Positions 1 to 7,958 of a DNA stretch of 64,000 nucleotides are shown here, in pieces. A program made the translations under genes and the position numbers. Position 1 is the stretch's first letter. Every line of letters begins with the position of its first letter. Below the pieces are notes generated by a model. That model did not search any database. It was not told the origin of the DNA and saw only the letters and a list, made by a program, of their open reading frames with translations. The stretch comes from Cyclobacteriaceae bacterium (GTDB lineage: Bacteria; Bacteroidota; Bacteroidia; Cytophagales; Cyclobacteriaceae): positions 1,660,492-1,724,491 of the forward strand of contig JAHBUE010000001.1 of the NCBI GenBank assembly GCA_019638235.1. Reading direction: 5' to 3'.

Positions 1-295
1 CCAAACCGCTGTACGCGAAGTAGAGGAGGAGTGCAATGTTTCGGTGAAGCTGGTAGAGAAAATCTGCACTACGTGGCACACCTATACCATGAACCGCAGG
101 GCCATGCTCAAGAAAACAAAATGGTATGCTATGGATCTGGTGGATGATTCAAAGATGAAGCCCGCCACTGAAGAAGATATTGAAGATGTGCGCTGGATGA
201 AAACCAAGGAGATTTATCATGCACTTGAACATTCCTATAAATCAATACAATATGTATTTGAGCGGTATTACGAATTGGTGGATGTGAAATCCTAA
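1..295 (+). CDS. Nudix hydrolase, N-terminus outside window
   Basis: The reading frame is open from base 2 to the TAA at 293-295, giving 97 visible residues; the start lies upstream of the window. Residues REVEEECNV near the left edge match the second half of the Nudix box (REUxEExGU), the Mg2+-binding helix of nucleoside-diphosphate-X hydrolases. The rest (WHTYTMNRRAMLKKTKWYAMD, then EDIEDVRWM) follows the usual Nudix beta strands after the box. Substrate cannot be told from a fragment. It converges on coaD, overlapping its 3' end by 4 nt. Confidence 0.8.
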   Translation, partial: QTAVREVEEECNVSVKLVEKICTTWHTYTMNRRAMLKKTKWYAMDLVDDSKMKPATEEDIEDVRWMKTKEIYHALEHSYKSIQYVFERYYELVDVKS

Positions 296-747
296 AGTTT
301 GTAAGGCAGAAACGTGCTCACATCGCCCTGATAGCGATGCACTTCGCGGATAATGGATGAACTTATTGACGCAAACTGCGGGGAGGTAATCAGGAAAACG
401 GACTCCAACTCTTCATTCAGGTAACGGTTTACCTGGGCAATGCTGTTTTCATATTCAAAGTCGGTGGTATTGCGCAAGCCGCGCAGCAGGTAGTTGGCCC
501 CGTTTCTTCGGGCAAATTCGGCTGTCAGCTCCGAAAAGGTAACTACGCGGATGTTCGGGTAATCTTTAAACGTGGCGCTGATGCGGTCAATCATAAGGTT
601 TACGTCAAAATACCGCACACTTTTGCCGCTGTTAAAGCCTATGGCTACAATAATCTCATCAAATAGTTTCAAACCGCGCAACACGATGTCTTCGTGCCCT
701 TTGGTAAAAGGGTCAAACGAACCCGGAAACAGTGCAATTCGCTTCAT
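292..747 (-). CDS. coaD: phosphopantetheine adenylyltransferase
   Basis: CoaD transfers AMP from ATP to 4'-phosphopantetheine to make dephospho-CoA, the fourth step of coenzyme A synthesis, in the cytosol. The 151-residue length is normal. The nucleotidyltransferase signature GSFDPFTKGH is at residues 9-18 and the second signature ISSSIIREV at 128-136; both are intact. It is the last gene of a probable minus-strand operon (2473 to 292), 30 nt after the DUF3822 gene, so CoA synthesis is cotranscribed with two proteins of unknown role. Confidence 0.96.
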   Translation of the reverse strand: MKRIALFPGSFDPFTKGHEDIVLRGLKLFDEIIVAIGFNSGKSVRYFDVNLMIDRISATFKDYPNIRVVTFSELTAEFARRNGANYLLRGLRNTTDFEYENSIAQVNRYLNEELESVFLITSPQFASISSSIIREVHRYQGDVSTFLPYKL

Positions 748-777
748 AATGCTAAAAGGTCGGTTATATAAACAATG

Positions 778-1659
778 TTATCGGAACAGGTCAACGCTGT
801 ACAGGTCAATGAAATGGTGGTCCTGCACTTCGTCAAACATGTACCCGAATTTCAGGTTATCTGGTCGTTCGCCAAACGATACGTTTTGAATGTATTTGTA
901 AAACTCGTGGTAGTGCGGAGAGTTTTTCCCGATATATCCCCACATCACTACTTTGCTGGTTTTCTGATCCATGTTCAGGGTTTTCATTACCAGCATAATG
1001 TAGCGTATGTAATCCTGAAAGCTAAGGATGTTGAATTGATTATAGTAAATCAGTTTGCCTTCGTTAGCGGAGATGATGTGCAGCTTAAACCGGTCAACAT
1101 AAAGATACAGCGGATTATCAGTTCGCTTTTCGGCCATGCGCATAACGCCCTCAATTAAGGCAGCGGATTGATGCAGGAAGATGAATTGTTTTTGCGGATA
1201 TTTTTCTTCTACCCACGTTTTAAGTTCTTTCTGGATAGCGAATACCGTTACGGCTTCACTTTTATCCATTGTAATAAAACTGGTTTCTTCGTGTGCGGAA
1301 GGCTGCGCATTCAGGTTCAGGTAATTGCGTGAGGCAGTTTCATCAAACAACGCCTGGGGCACTTGTACTAATTTCTGATTTTTAAGTGCAATTTTTATCT
1401 GTTTCCAGAAACCGGCACGAATAAACGCATGGTAATCGAAAAGTTGTTCGAGGGTATAGATGAGGTCATCGCTTGAAGAAACAGTAGGTAGAACGTAATC
1501 TTCTAAATACAATAAATGATTTTTGGTGCCGTCAACAACACCTACCTGCACATCGCGCGGGCCAACATTAATAAGCAGCGTGTACTCATGGATGTTGTCT
1601 TCTTCGAAGCGCTCATCCTTGATTTTTTTTATCAGCTTAAACGTGGCAACGCTTTGCAA
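778..1659 (-). CDS. DUF3822 family protein
   Basis: This 293-residue protein looks like the Bacteroidota-specific DUF3822 family (N-terminal EYTLLINVGPRDVQVGVVD, then a duplicated alpha/beta layout). The family has no established function; remote resemblance to actin-like ATPases of the PilM/GspL type is an inference from fold layout and not demonstrable here. No signal peptide or membrane segment is visible, so it should be cytosolic. Only one base separates its start from the stop of the upstream membrane protein gene, and coaD follows after 30 nt, so the three genes are probably cotranscribed. Confidence 0.75.
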   Translation of the reverse strand: MQSVATFKLIKKIKDERFEEDNIHEYTLLINVGPRDVQVGVVDGTKNHLLYLEDYVLPTVSSSDDLIYTLEQLFDYHAFIRAGFWKQIKIALKNQKLVQVPQALFDETASRNYLNLNAQPSAHEETSFITMDKSEAVTVFAIQKELKTWVEEKYPQKQFIFLHQSAALIEGVMRMAEKRTDNPLYLYVDRFKLHIISANEGKLIYYNQFNILSFQDYIRYIMLVMKTLNMDQKTSKVVMWGYIGKNSPHYHEFYKYIQNVSFGERPDNLKFGYMFDEVQDHHFIDLYSVDLFR

Positions 1660-1660
1660 G

Positions 1661-2473
1661 TTATTCCCAATTACCGGCAGTTGTTACATCAGTCCTTGAT
1701 CCGAAGCGTAACGGTCTTCTGTTCTTCGCTTCATTTTCTTCCTTACGGTCAGGGTTAATCGAGGCAGGGTCTTTCACTTCAATAACCCACACCTTGATGT
1801 TGTTGCGTTCAATAGCAGCCGTGTAGATGTCGAACATTTTACCTGAACCTGGCACTACACCCAGATTTTTAATATCGATGTTCGGGTTAAGCTGGTAATC
1901 CCAGAAGGTAATCAGGTTTTGCCCTTTTGTAACACGGTCGCCAGCTTTTATATCAGCCTGGTTGCTGATGGTGCCCTTGTCAAGGAAAGTGTATTCTTCA
2001 ACGCGGTCGGTAGACTCTTTGCGCAGTTTGTACGACTTGGTACCCTTCGCTACATAATCATCAACATTTTTGAAGAAACCAAGGAATGTTCCGTTGTCGG
2101 CAGCATTTACGGTGTAGGTTTTTCTGAATATTTTTTCTTTGGCCGAAATCTGACCAATGGTATCTATTTTAACAAGTACGCTGTCTTCACCGTAACTTTT
2201 AGGGATAATGGTTTCCGACTTTACAATGATTGGAACAACACCTGTTTCGATGAAGTTTATCAGCGAATCCCAATTGCCAGTGTAGCGGCCATGCTGTTCG
2301 AGGTACACTTTTTGGGCTTCCCGTATCACCGAAAGTTTCTCGGTAATCTGACGTTCAGTGGTTTTGATATTCTCCTTGAATTTGATAGTTGAGTTAATAC
2401 TATTGTAGAGGTAGTACGCCAGCGCCAGGCTGACAACAAAAAGTACGTAGGCGAGTATCTTGGACAAGTTCAT
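1661..2473 (-). CDS. membrane-anchored protein with pilin-like N-terminal segment
   Basis: Residues 6-25 form one hydrophobic segment (ILAYVLFVVSLALAYYLYNS), followed by a long charged amphipathic helix and then EAQKVYLEQHGRYTGNWDSL, a pattern seen in type II pseudopilins and type IV pilins (helix, then a conserved aromatic/Gly turn). There is no prepilin peptidase site (G/A before a hydrophobic helix with E5), so it is probably just anchored. 270 residues, mostly outside the membrane. Function unknown. It is the first gene of a tight operon with DUF3822 and coaD. A near-consensus promoter element TATAATTG lies upstream on the minus strand. Confidence 0.6.
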   Translation of the reverse strand: MNLSKILAYVLFVVSLALAYYLYNSINSTIKFKENIKTTERQITEKLSVIREAQKVYLEQHGRYTGNWDSLINFIETGVVPIIVKSETIIPKSYGEDSVLVKIDTIGQISAKEKIFRKTYTVNAADNGTFLGFFKNVDDYVAKGTKSYKLRKESTDRVEEYTFLDKGTISNQADIKAGDRVTKGQNLITFWDYQLNPNIDIKNLGVVPGSGKMFDIYTAAIERNNIKVWVIEVKDPASINPDRKEENEAKNRRPLRFGSRTDVTTAGNWE

Positions 2474-2547
2474 TTGTAAAGGTTTAAGGGCACAATTATA
2501 CTTATTTTAAGGTGTAAAAAACAAGGTAAAATCCGTGTTTGGGCGAA

Positions 2548-3090
2548 TTATATTCTATAAAATCCTGTAAGTAGCTGAAGGTCGTTCGGAGTGTGGCAAA
2601 GCCGTAAAAGCCCGTGTTTTTCATTATCGGGCAGGGCCTGTACTTCAGCCCAGGGCATAAACCTGACGTCTTTAATAAGTTGCTGCCCGTCTGACACTTC
2701 CGGGTCGGAACCCACCGTCAGGTTTCCACCGGTTTTTTCCACCTCAAAGAACAACTCAACCGCGTGAAACGGGGGCTTAACAAACTCGGCCACGCACCGG
2801 AATTGCTTTACAGCGATTTCAAGGCCGGTTTCTTCGCCAAATTCGCGGATTAACGCCTCGTTTGCCGGTTGCCCAAATTCAACACCCCCGCCCGGAGGAG
2901 CCCAAAAATCCTGGCCGGGGTAGAGGTTGTGGTTAACAAGCAGCAGGCTGTTGCCCTGCCGGCATAATCCGCATACCCGTATCCTTATCTTTTTTCCAAA
3001 AACCTGTTCGATATGCTTATCCATGTTGGTTACTAACGGGTATAATTCAAGATGCAGGGCTGAGTCACAATTTACCGTGAAATATTGCAC
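2548..3090 (-). CDS. Nudix hydrolase
   Basis: A full Nudix box is present: GGGVEFGQPANEALIREFGE then ETGLEI, fitting Gx5Ex7REUxEExGU. Residues 33-57 (IRIRVCGLCRQGNSLLLV) form the usual first strands. The frame allows 180 residues, but a start at Met23 (position 3024, MDKHIEQVFGKK) gives a more typical length and cannot be excluded. Substrate unknown; the Trp-Ala-Pro-Pro before the box (FWAPPGGG) is common in MutT/ADP-ribose-type members. The next gene (DUF1573) is divergent. Confidence 0.85.
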   Translation of the reverse strand: MQYFTVNCDSALHLELYPLVTNMDKHIEQVFGKKIRIRVCGLCRQGNSLLLVNHNLYPGQDFWAPPGGGVEFGQPANEALIREFGEETGLEIAVKQFRCVAEFVKPPFHAVELFFEVEKTGGNLTVGSDPEVSDGQQLIKDVRFMPWAEVQALPDNEKHGLLRLCHTPNDLQLLTGFYRI

Positions 3091-3121
3091 TTTCCTGGTA
3101 GAATTGTTGTTTGTTGATTGT

Positions 3122-3129
3122 TAAATTTG
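3122..3129 (+). promoter_or_regulatory. -7 promoter element TAAATTTG
   Basis: This is an exact match to the Bacteroidetes sigma-ABfr -7 consensus TAnnTTTG, 16 nt before the DUF1573 start codon, predicting a leader of about 10 nt. TTG triplets about 20 nt upstream could serve as the -33 element. Confidence 0.6.
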
Positions 3130-3145
3130 AACAAAAATATACGCT

Positions 3146-3559
3146 ATGAAGAAGACAGTTTTAATGATGGTTGCCCTGGCTTTTGTTGTGTACGGTTTTG
3201 CACAGGAAGCGAAACCCGAAGCAAAGGCAAACGGCCCGGTTTTAACCTTTGAAAAAAATACGCACGACTTTGGTGATATTTACCAGAACGATAAGGTAGA
3301 GCACATTTTTAAGTTTACGAATACCGGAAATGAGCCCTTGCTCATCTCCAACGTTTACGGAACCTGCGGTTGTACTGCCCCCGAATGGCCACGTCAGCCA
3401 ATTCACCCTGGCGCAAAAGGAGAGATTAAAGTCCGGTTTGATAGCACCGGTAAAATGGGCAGGCAGAATAAAACCGTTACAGTAATATCCAACGCTTCCA
3501 ATGATGACGCTACGATTTCATTCGTAACCAATATCTTGTCGAAGACACCGCAACATTAG
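3146..3559 (+). CDS. secreted DUF1573 domain protein
   Basis: 137 residues. A signal peptide occupies residues 1-19 (MKKTVLMMVALAFVVYGFA, cleavage before QEAK). The mature protein has the DUF1573 pattern: FEKNTHDFGDIYQNDKVEH, then FKFTNTGNEPLLISN and a CGCTAPEWPR motif, an immunoglobulin-like fold found in many Bacteroidota exported proteins. Biochemical role unknown. It has its own promoter element and is followed by a strong hairpin terminator, so it is probably monocistronic. Confidence 0.85.
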   Translation: MKKTVLMMVALAFVVYGFAQEAKPEAKANGPVLTFEKNTHDFGDIYQNDKVEHIFKFTNTGNEPLLISNVYGTCGCTAPEWPRQPIHPGAKGEIKVRFDSTGKMGRQNKTVTVISNASNDDATISFVTNILSKTPQH

Positions 3560-3583
3560 TAATTACGTGCTGAAACATTTGAG

Positions 3584-3614
3584 AAAGCCATCCGGGAAAC
3601 CGAATGGCTTTTTT
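3584..3614. terminator. bidirectional intrinsic terminator
   Basis: The stem AAAGCCAT..CGG pairs with CCG.ATGGCTTT around a GAAA tetraloop and is followed by a T-run on the plus strand; the complementary strand begins with A-rich sequence. It sits between the convergent DUF1573 and DUF423 genes and can serve both. Confidence 0.85.
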
Positions 3615-3993
3615 ATTTTACGGCTTTCAGAACAGCAATGAGCATAAGGAGCCATCCGGCTATAAAGCAGACACCCCCAACAGGGGTAATCATGGCAATG
3701 GCAGTAACTCCCGTAAAACACAACGCATACAAACTGCCACTGAATAACAGGATACCCACAACAAACAACAACGCACTCCAGCGAAGCAAGCCAACCGGAA
3801 ACAGGTGTTGCAATATACCCGTAATCAATAGCGCACCTGCATGATAGAACTGGTAGCGCACAGCAAGCTCAAACGTTTCGAGCCGACCTGATTCCAATAG
3901 CATGGGCTTTAATGCGTGCGCTCCAAATGCACCCAGGGCAACGCCCAGTAAGCCCATAAGTGCGCCTGTAAGTAATGTGGTTTTGGTATTCAT
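3613..3993 (-). CDS. DUF423 small integral membrane protein
   Basis: 126 residues with four predicted hydrophobic segments; the N-terminal GALMGLLGVALGAFGAHALK is the hallmark of the DUF423 (YgdD/YwdK) family. These are inner-membrane proteins without an assigned function. The start lies 6 nt after the yggS stop on the same strand, so the two genes are probably cotranscribed. Confidence 0.88.
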   Translation of the reverse strand: MNTKTTLLTGALMGLLGVALGAFGAHALKPMLLESGRLETFELAVRYQFYHAGALLITGILQHLFPVGLLRWSALLFVVGILLFSGSLYALCFTGVTAIAMITPVGGVCFIAGWLLMLIAVLKAVK

Positions 3994-3999
3994 AGTTTT

Positions 4000-4686
4000 T
4001 TATTGCAGATTGACTGATGCATAATTCCGTTCACCAAATATAGAAGTGCCGATGCGTACCATAGTGCTGCCTTCCTTTACGGCAATTTCGTAATCACCAC
4101 TCATACCCATGGATAGTTCCTGCATGACAACCTGTTTTGGTAACGGTTGGTTTTGAAGCGTTGTAAAGAACTGTTTCAGCGACCGGAATTCTTTCTGAAC
4201 TTGCTCCATATTATCCGTAAAGGTAGCCATGCCCATTAGCCCGATAATGCGAATATGATTGAGGTTGCTAAGGGCATCATTGCGCAACAGCTCCTGCACT
4301 TCATGTATTGAAAAACCAAACTTGGTTTCTTCTTCGGCAATATGAACCTGCAATAGGCAGGGTATGATGCGGTTGTTTTTTCCGGCTTGTTTATCAATCT
4401 CTGTTAAAAGCTTGAGCGAATCTACACCATGTATTAAGTGAACAAACGGTGCGATGTACTTTACTTTATTGGTTTGCAGGTGCCCTATCATATGCCATTG
4501 GATGTCCTTTGGCAGTTGCTCATGTTTACGGGCCATTTCCTGAGCCTTGTTTTCGCCAAAGGCGCGTTGCCCGGCAGCGTAGGCTTCCTGTATTTTTTCG
4601 ATGGGTTGCGTTTTGCTTACCGCGATAAGCGCACAACCGGGGGGCAGGCTTTGCGTATACCGGACTATGTTATTTTTGATGGTCAT
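4000..4686 (-). CDS. YggS-family PLP homeostasis protein
   Basis: 228 residues, fold-type III alanine-racemase-like barrel. The PLP lysine is Lys25 in ALIAVSKTQP; FGENKAQE, WHMIGHLQTNK and the phosphate-binding end GSTMVRIGTSIFGERNY are all present. Members buffer pyridoxal 5'-phosphate and affect amino acid and vitamin B6 balance and have no known catalysis. It is divergent from the GH3 gene, with facing promoter elements between them, and cotranscribed with DUF423. Confidence 0.93.
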   Translation of the reverse strand: MTIKNNIVRYTQSLPPGCALIAVSKTQPIEKIQEAYAAGQRAFGENKAQEMARKHEQLPKDIQWHMIGHLQTNKVKYIAPFVHLIHGVDSLKLLTEIDKQAGKNNRIIPCLLQVHIAEEETKFGFSIHEVQELLRNDALSNLNHIRIIGLMGMATFTDNMEQVQKEFRSLKQFFTTLQNQPLPKQVVMQELSMGMSGDYEIAVKEGSTMVRIGTSIFGERNYASVNLQ

Positions 4687-4690
4687 TCAT

Positions 4691-4698
4691 TAATTTTG
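4691..4698 (+). promoter_or_regulatory. -7 promoter element TAATTTTG (GH3 gene)
   Basis: Exact TAnnTTTG match 38 nt before the GH3 start codon. A second match, TATTTTTG at 4671-4678, lies inside the yggS coding start. No well-spaced TTG was found upstream, so support rests on the -7 match. Confidence 0.4.
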
Positions 4699-4710
4699 AC
4701 ACCTTACCGG

Positions 4711-4718
4711 CAAAGGTA
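4711..4718 (-). promoter_or_regulatory. -7 promoter element TACCTTTG (yggS)
   Basis: Exact TAnnTTTG on the minus strand, 24 nt before the yggS start codon. Together with the plus-strand element at 4691 it forms an overlapping divergent promoter region of about 50 bp. Confidence 0.5.
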
Positions 4719-4736
4719 AAACATAAACTCAACACG

Positions 4737-6293
4737 ATGGCGATAATTGGCACATTGCTCAAAAAAGGAATTCGCATACGCGAAATGATGGAGCAGGAAT
4801 ACACTTCGCCTTTCGATTTGCAAAAGAAGGAATTGAAGGAGCTACTCATTGAAGCGGATGAAACAGCGTTTGGAAAGCATTATGATTTTGCGGCTATCCT
4901 GAAAGAGTTCAGGAAGGGCAGCAAGAATTTTTACGAGGTATTTACCGAACGTGTTCCGGTTCATAACTATAACAAGATTTACAACGACTGGTGGAGGTTA
5001 GCGTTGGAGGGAGGTAAAAACATCTGTTGGCCGGGGCGTGTAAAATACTTTGCGCTAAGTTCAGGAACGTCCGAAGCTTCATCCAAGCACATACCGGTAA
5101 CCAAAAGCATGACGAAGGCGATTCAGAAAACGAGCATTCGTCAGATATTAACCCTATCCAAATATGATTTGTCGGATGACTTCTTTACGTCCGGTATTCT
5201 TATGCTGGGCGGAAGCACGCATTTAAACAAAATCGGGAATTATTTTGAAGGCGACCTGAGCGGTATCCAGGCGGCAAAACTTCCCTTCTGGTTTCAGCAT
5301 TTTTATAAGCCGGGCAAGCGCATAGCCAAAACACGAAACTGGGATGCCAAATTAGATGAGATAACACGCAAGGCGCACGAATGGGATATTGGAATTATTG
5401 TTGGCGTGCCTGCGTGGCTGCAAATACTAATGGAAAAAATCATCGACCACTATAAGGTAAAACATATACACGAAATATGGCCCAACCTGAAAGTGTATGT
5501 TCATGGTGGTGTGTCGCTCGACCCATACCGAAAGGGTTTTGAAAGATTGTTAGGGCGCCCGATTCATTATATAGAAACCTATTTGGCGTCAGAAGGTTTT
5601 ATTGCGTTTCAGGCATACCCAAACAGGCGCACGATGCGCCTGGTGTTGAACAACGGAATTTTTTATGAGTTCATTCCTTTTATCGACAGCAATTTTGATG
5701 AGAACGGTGAAGTGAAGGCCGATGTAAAACCGCTTATGATTGACGAAGTGGAAGCGGGTAAGGAGTATGCTATTTTGTTGTCAACCTGTTCGGGGGCTTG
5801 GCGCTACCTGATTGGCGATGTGGTTAAATTTGTTTCGGTTGAAGAAGCGGAGATTATTATTACCGGGCGCACCAAACATTTTTTAAGTCTTTGTGGCGAA
5901 CACCTTTCGGTAGATAACATGAACAAGGCCATTGAGTTGGCATCCAACGAGCTGAATATTGATGTACCTGAATTTACGGTTGCGGGTATTCCGCACGATT
6001 CGTTATTCGCGCATCATTGGTATGTGGGTACGGATGATGCAGTAGATAAACAGGTGCTGCGCGAAAAAATTGACGCTCATCTTAAAATATTAAATGATGA
6101 TTATGCCGTTGAACGCAGTGCGGCTCTTAAAGAGGTGTTTGTGGATATACTTCCGGTAGATACGTTTTACGAGTGGATGAAATCGAAAGGGAAAGTGGGC
6201 GGCCAAAATAAATTTCCAAGAGTGATGAAGCGCAGTCAGTTAGAAGATTGGCAGGCTTTTATCGAAAATCATGTAAATGGAAATCGTCCTTAA
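4737..6293 (+). CDS. GH3 auxin-responsive promoter family acyl-acid amido synthetase-like protein
   Basis: 518 residues of the GH3 family, ANL-like adenylating enzymes that in plants conjugate amino acids to carboxylic acids such as auxin or jasmonate. Visible motifs: the ATP loop ALSSGTSEASSKHIPVT at about 102-118, YLASEGFIAFQ near 282, and the C-terminal GQNKFPRVM. Bacterial members are common in Bacteroidota, but their substrates are not known. The 3' end overlaps the LysE-family exporter gene by 17 nt, suggesting translational coupling and a shared, possibly amino-acid-related, role. Confidence 0.9.
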   Translation: MAIIGTLLKKGIRIREMMEQEYTSPFDLQKKELKELLIEADETAFGKHYDFAAILKEFRKGSKNFYEVFTERVPVHNYNKIYNDWWRLALEGGKNICWPGRVKYFALSSGTSEASSKHIPVTKSMTKAIQKTSIRQILTLSKYDLSDDFFTSGILMLGGSTHLNKIGNYFEGDLSGIQAAKLPFWFQHFYKPGKRIAKTRNWDAKLDEITRKAHEWDIGIIVGVPAWLQILMEKIIDHYKVKHIHEIWPNLKVYVHGGVSLDPYRKGFERLLGRPIHYIETYLASEGFIAFQAYPNRRTMRLVLNNGIFYEFIPFIDSNFDENGEVKADVKPLMIDEVEAGKEYAILLSTCSGAWRYLIGDVVKFVSVEEAEIIITGRTKHFLSLCGEHLSVDNMNKAIELASNELNIDVPEFTVAGIPHDSLFAHHWYVGTDDAVDKQVLREKIDAHLKILNDDYAVERSAALKEVFVDILPVDTFYEWMKSKGKVGGQNKFPRVMKRSQLEDWQAFIENHVNGNRP

Positions 6294-6909
6294 AGGTATT
6301 GTTTCCGGTTTGGTGTTGGCCTTGCTCATCGGCCCCGTTTTTTTTTCTATTATTCAAACCAGTATTGAGCGTGGTTTCTGGAGTGGCGCATGGGTGGCCG
6401 CAGGTGTTTCCATAAGTGACGCCTTCTATATTTTCCTAACCTACATGGGGCTGTCTAAAATTTTTAGCAACAGCGAAAACCAACGGTATATGGCTTATGT
6501 TGGTGGTGCAATTCTTTTTGCGTTTGGTATTTACTACCTGTTTGTTAAAAGTCGTAAGGTTCTTGATTTCAGAACGGTAAACATTAAATCAACTAATCCG
6601 TTGCGTTTAGTAGCGAAAGGTTTTATCATCAACGGACTTAGCCCAATGGTGTTGGTTTTTTGGTTAGGAACAGTAAGTGTGGCAACCGGGGAGTTTGGCT
6701 ACACAACCAACGCACAAGTGGTAACGTTTTTCGGAGCTATTGTTGTAACGGTTTTTGCAACCGACCTCATCAAAGCAAAATTAGCCGATAAGTTGCGTAC
6801 TGTAATGACACCACGTTTGGTAAGGGTTATGAATATTGTATTGGGTGTGGTAATGGTAATTTTTGCCGGAAGGCTGTTACTTTATGCAGATAATATCAGG
6901 ATTCACTAA
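6277..6909 (+). CDS. LysE family translocator
   Basis: 210 residues with about six hydrophobic segments; the N-terminal GIVSGLVLALLIGPVFFSII carries the family motif (G...GPvff.i...). LysE/RhtB proteins export amino acids or derivatives through the inner membrane. It overlaps the GH3 gene by 17 nt in another frame, which argues for coupled translation; an export role for a GH3 product is inference. It converges on the BatA-like gene, overlapping by 4 nt. Confidence 0.9.
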   Translation: MEIVLKGIVSGLVLALLIGPVFFSIIQTSIERGFWSGAWVAAGVSISDAFYIFLTYMGLSKIFSNSENQRYMAYVGGAILFAFGIYYLFVKSRKVLDFRTVNIKSTNPLRLVAKGFIINGLSPMVLVFWLGTVSVATGEFGYTTNAQVVTFFGAIVVTVFATDLIKAKLADKLRTVMTPRLVRVMNIVLGVVMVIFAGRLLLYADNIRIH

Positions 6910-7958
6910 TCCTGCAACACGTTGCTGATAAATGTTGATTTGGTGAAAAGCCATAGCAACAGCAGCACAATTCCCCACGCAAGATAATAATAGTAATAGT
7001 CGGCAGTGTCTTTAAAGCGCGTTTCCTTGATTTCCGCTTTTTCGTATTGGTCAATTTTATCGAAAACCTGTTGCAAGGCCCGGTTATCGCTTACGCGGAA
7101 AAATTCACCCTCGCCAATTTGTGCAATTTTGCGCATGGTGGTTTCATCTACCGTATTTTCAATCATGTTTGGCCTGCCAAAGAAATCTTTCCCGAACGGA
7201 ACCATACCTTCTTTGCCTACAACAATGGTATAAATTTTTATTCCGTAAGCCGCAGCTAATTCGGCAGCCGTAATCGGGTCAATATTGCCGGCTGTATTAT
7301 CACCATCGCTAAGTAAAATACAAACTTTCGATTGCGCTGTTGATTCGCGCATACGGTTGGTTACTACACCCAGGGCACTGCCAATGGCAGTGCCCCGGTT
7401 TTCAATCATGGAAAAATCAATATCGCTGATATACGATTTTAACAGTCCGTAATCGGTAGTGAGTGGCGCCAACGAAAACGCATCGCCCGAAAACACAACC
7501 AACCCAATGCGGTCTTGTATGCGCCCGTCAATAAAATCAATGGCTACTTCCTTTGCCGCTTCCAACCGGTTGGGTGTGAAATCTGAGATTTGCATGGATA
7601 TGGAAATATCAACAGCCAACATGATATCAATCCCTTCTGTCCATTGGTCAACTTTTTCATTGGTGCGCTGCGGCCGTGCCAAGGCAACCAATAACAGGGC
7701 AAGCATGAGCAGGAAAATAACATCAGGTAGTAAACGCACTAAGTTGAGCGCAGATGATGTTAAATCTTTTTGTGTGAGTGCAACCGGAAGTTTTTGATTG
7801 AATTTATATCGCCACAACCAACGGATTACCAGCAACAGGGGCAATGCGGCTATGACATACAAAAATTGTGGCCGCTCCCAGGTAAACGATTGCAGGGTTG
7901 ACCAGCTAAACCAATCCAATGAATACCACACATTCGCTATTTCTTCTGCCTTATCCAT
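6906..7958 (-). CDS. BatA-like VWA domain membrane protein
   Basis: 350 residues: an N-terminal hydrophobic segment, a second near 63-82, a von Willebrand factor A domain with intact MIDAS motif (DIMLAVDISISMQISD, later LLSDGDNTAGN), and a C-terminal membrane helix (YYYYLAWGIVLLLLWLF). This is the layout of BatA/BatB proteins of the Bacteroides aerotolerance cluster, periplasmic-facing VWA proteins that work with MoxR ATPases and DUF58 proteins. It overlaps the preceding gene by 8 nt and ends the operon. Confidence 0.9.
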   Translation of the reverse strand: MDKAEEIANVWYSLDWFSWSTLQSFTWERPQFLYVIAALPLLLVIRWLWRYKFNQKLPVALTQKDLTSSALNLVRLLPDVIFLLMLALLLVALARPQRTNEKVDQWTEGIDIMLAVDISISMQISDFTPNRLEAAKEVAIDFIDGRIQDRIGLVVFSGDAFSLAPLTTDYGLLKSYISDIDFSMIENRGTAIGSALGVVTNRMRESTAQSKVCILLSDGDNTAGNIDPITAAELAAAYGIKIYTIVVGKEGMVPFGKDFFGRPNMIENTVDETTMRKIAQIGEGEFFRVSDNRALQQVFDKIDQYEKAEIKETRFKDTADYYYYYLAWGIVLLLLWLFTKSTFISNVLQD

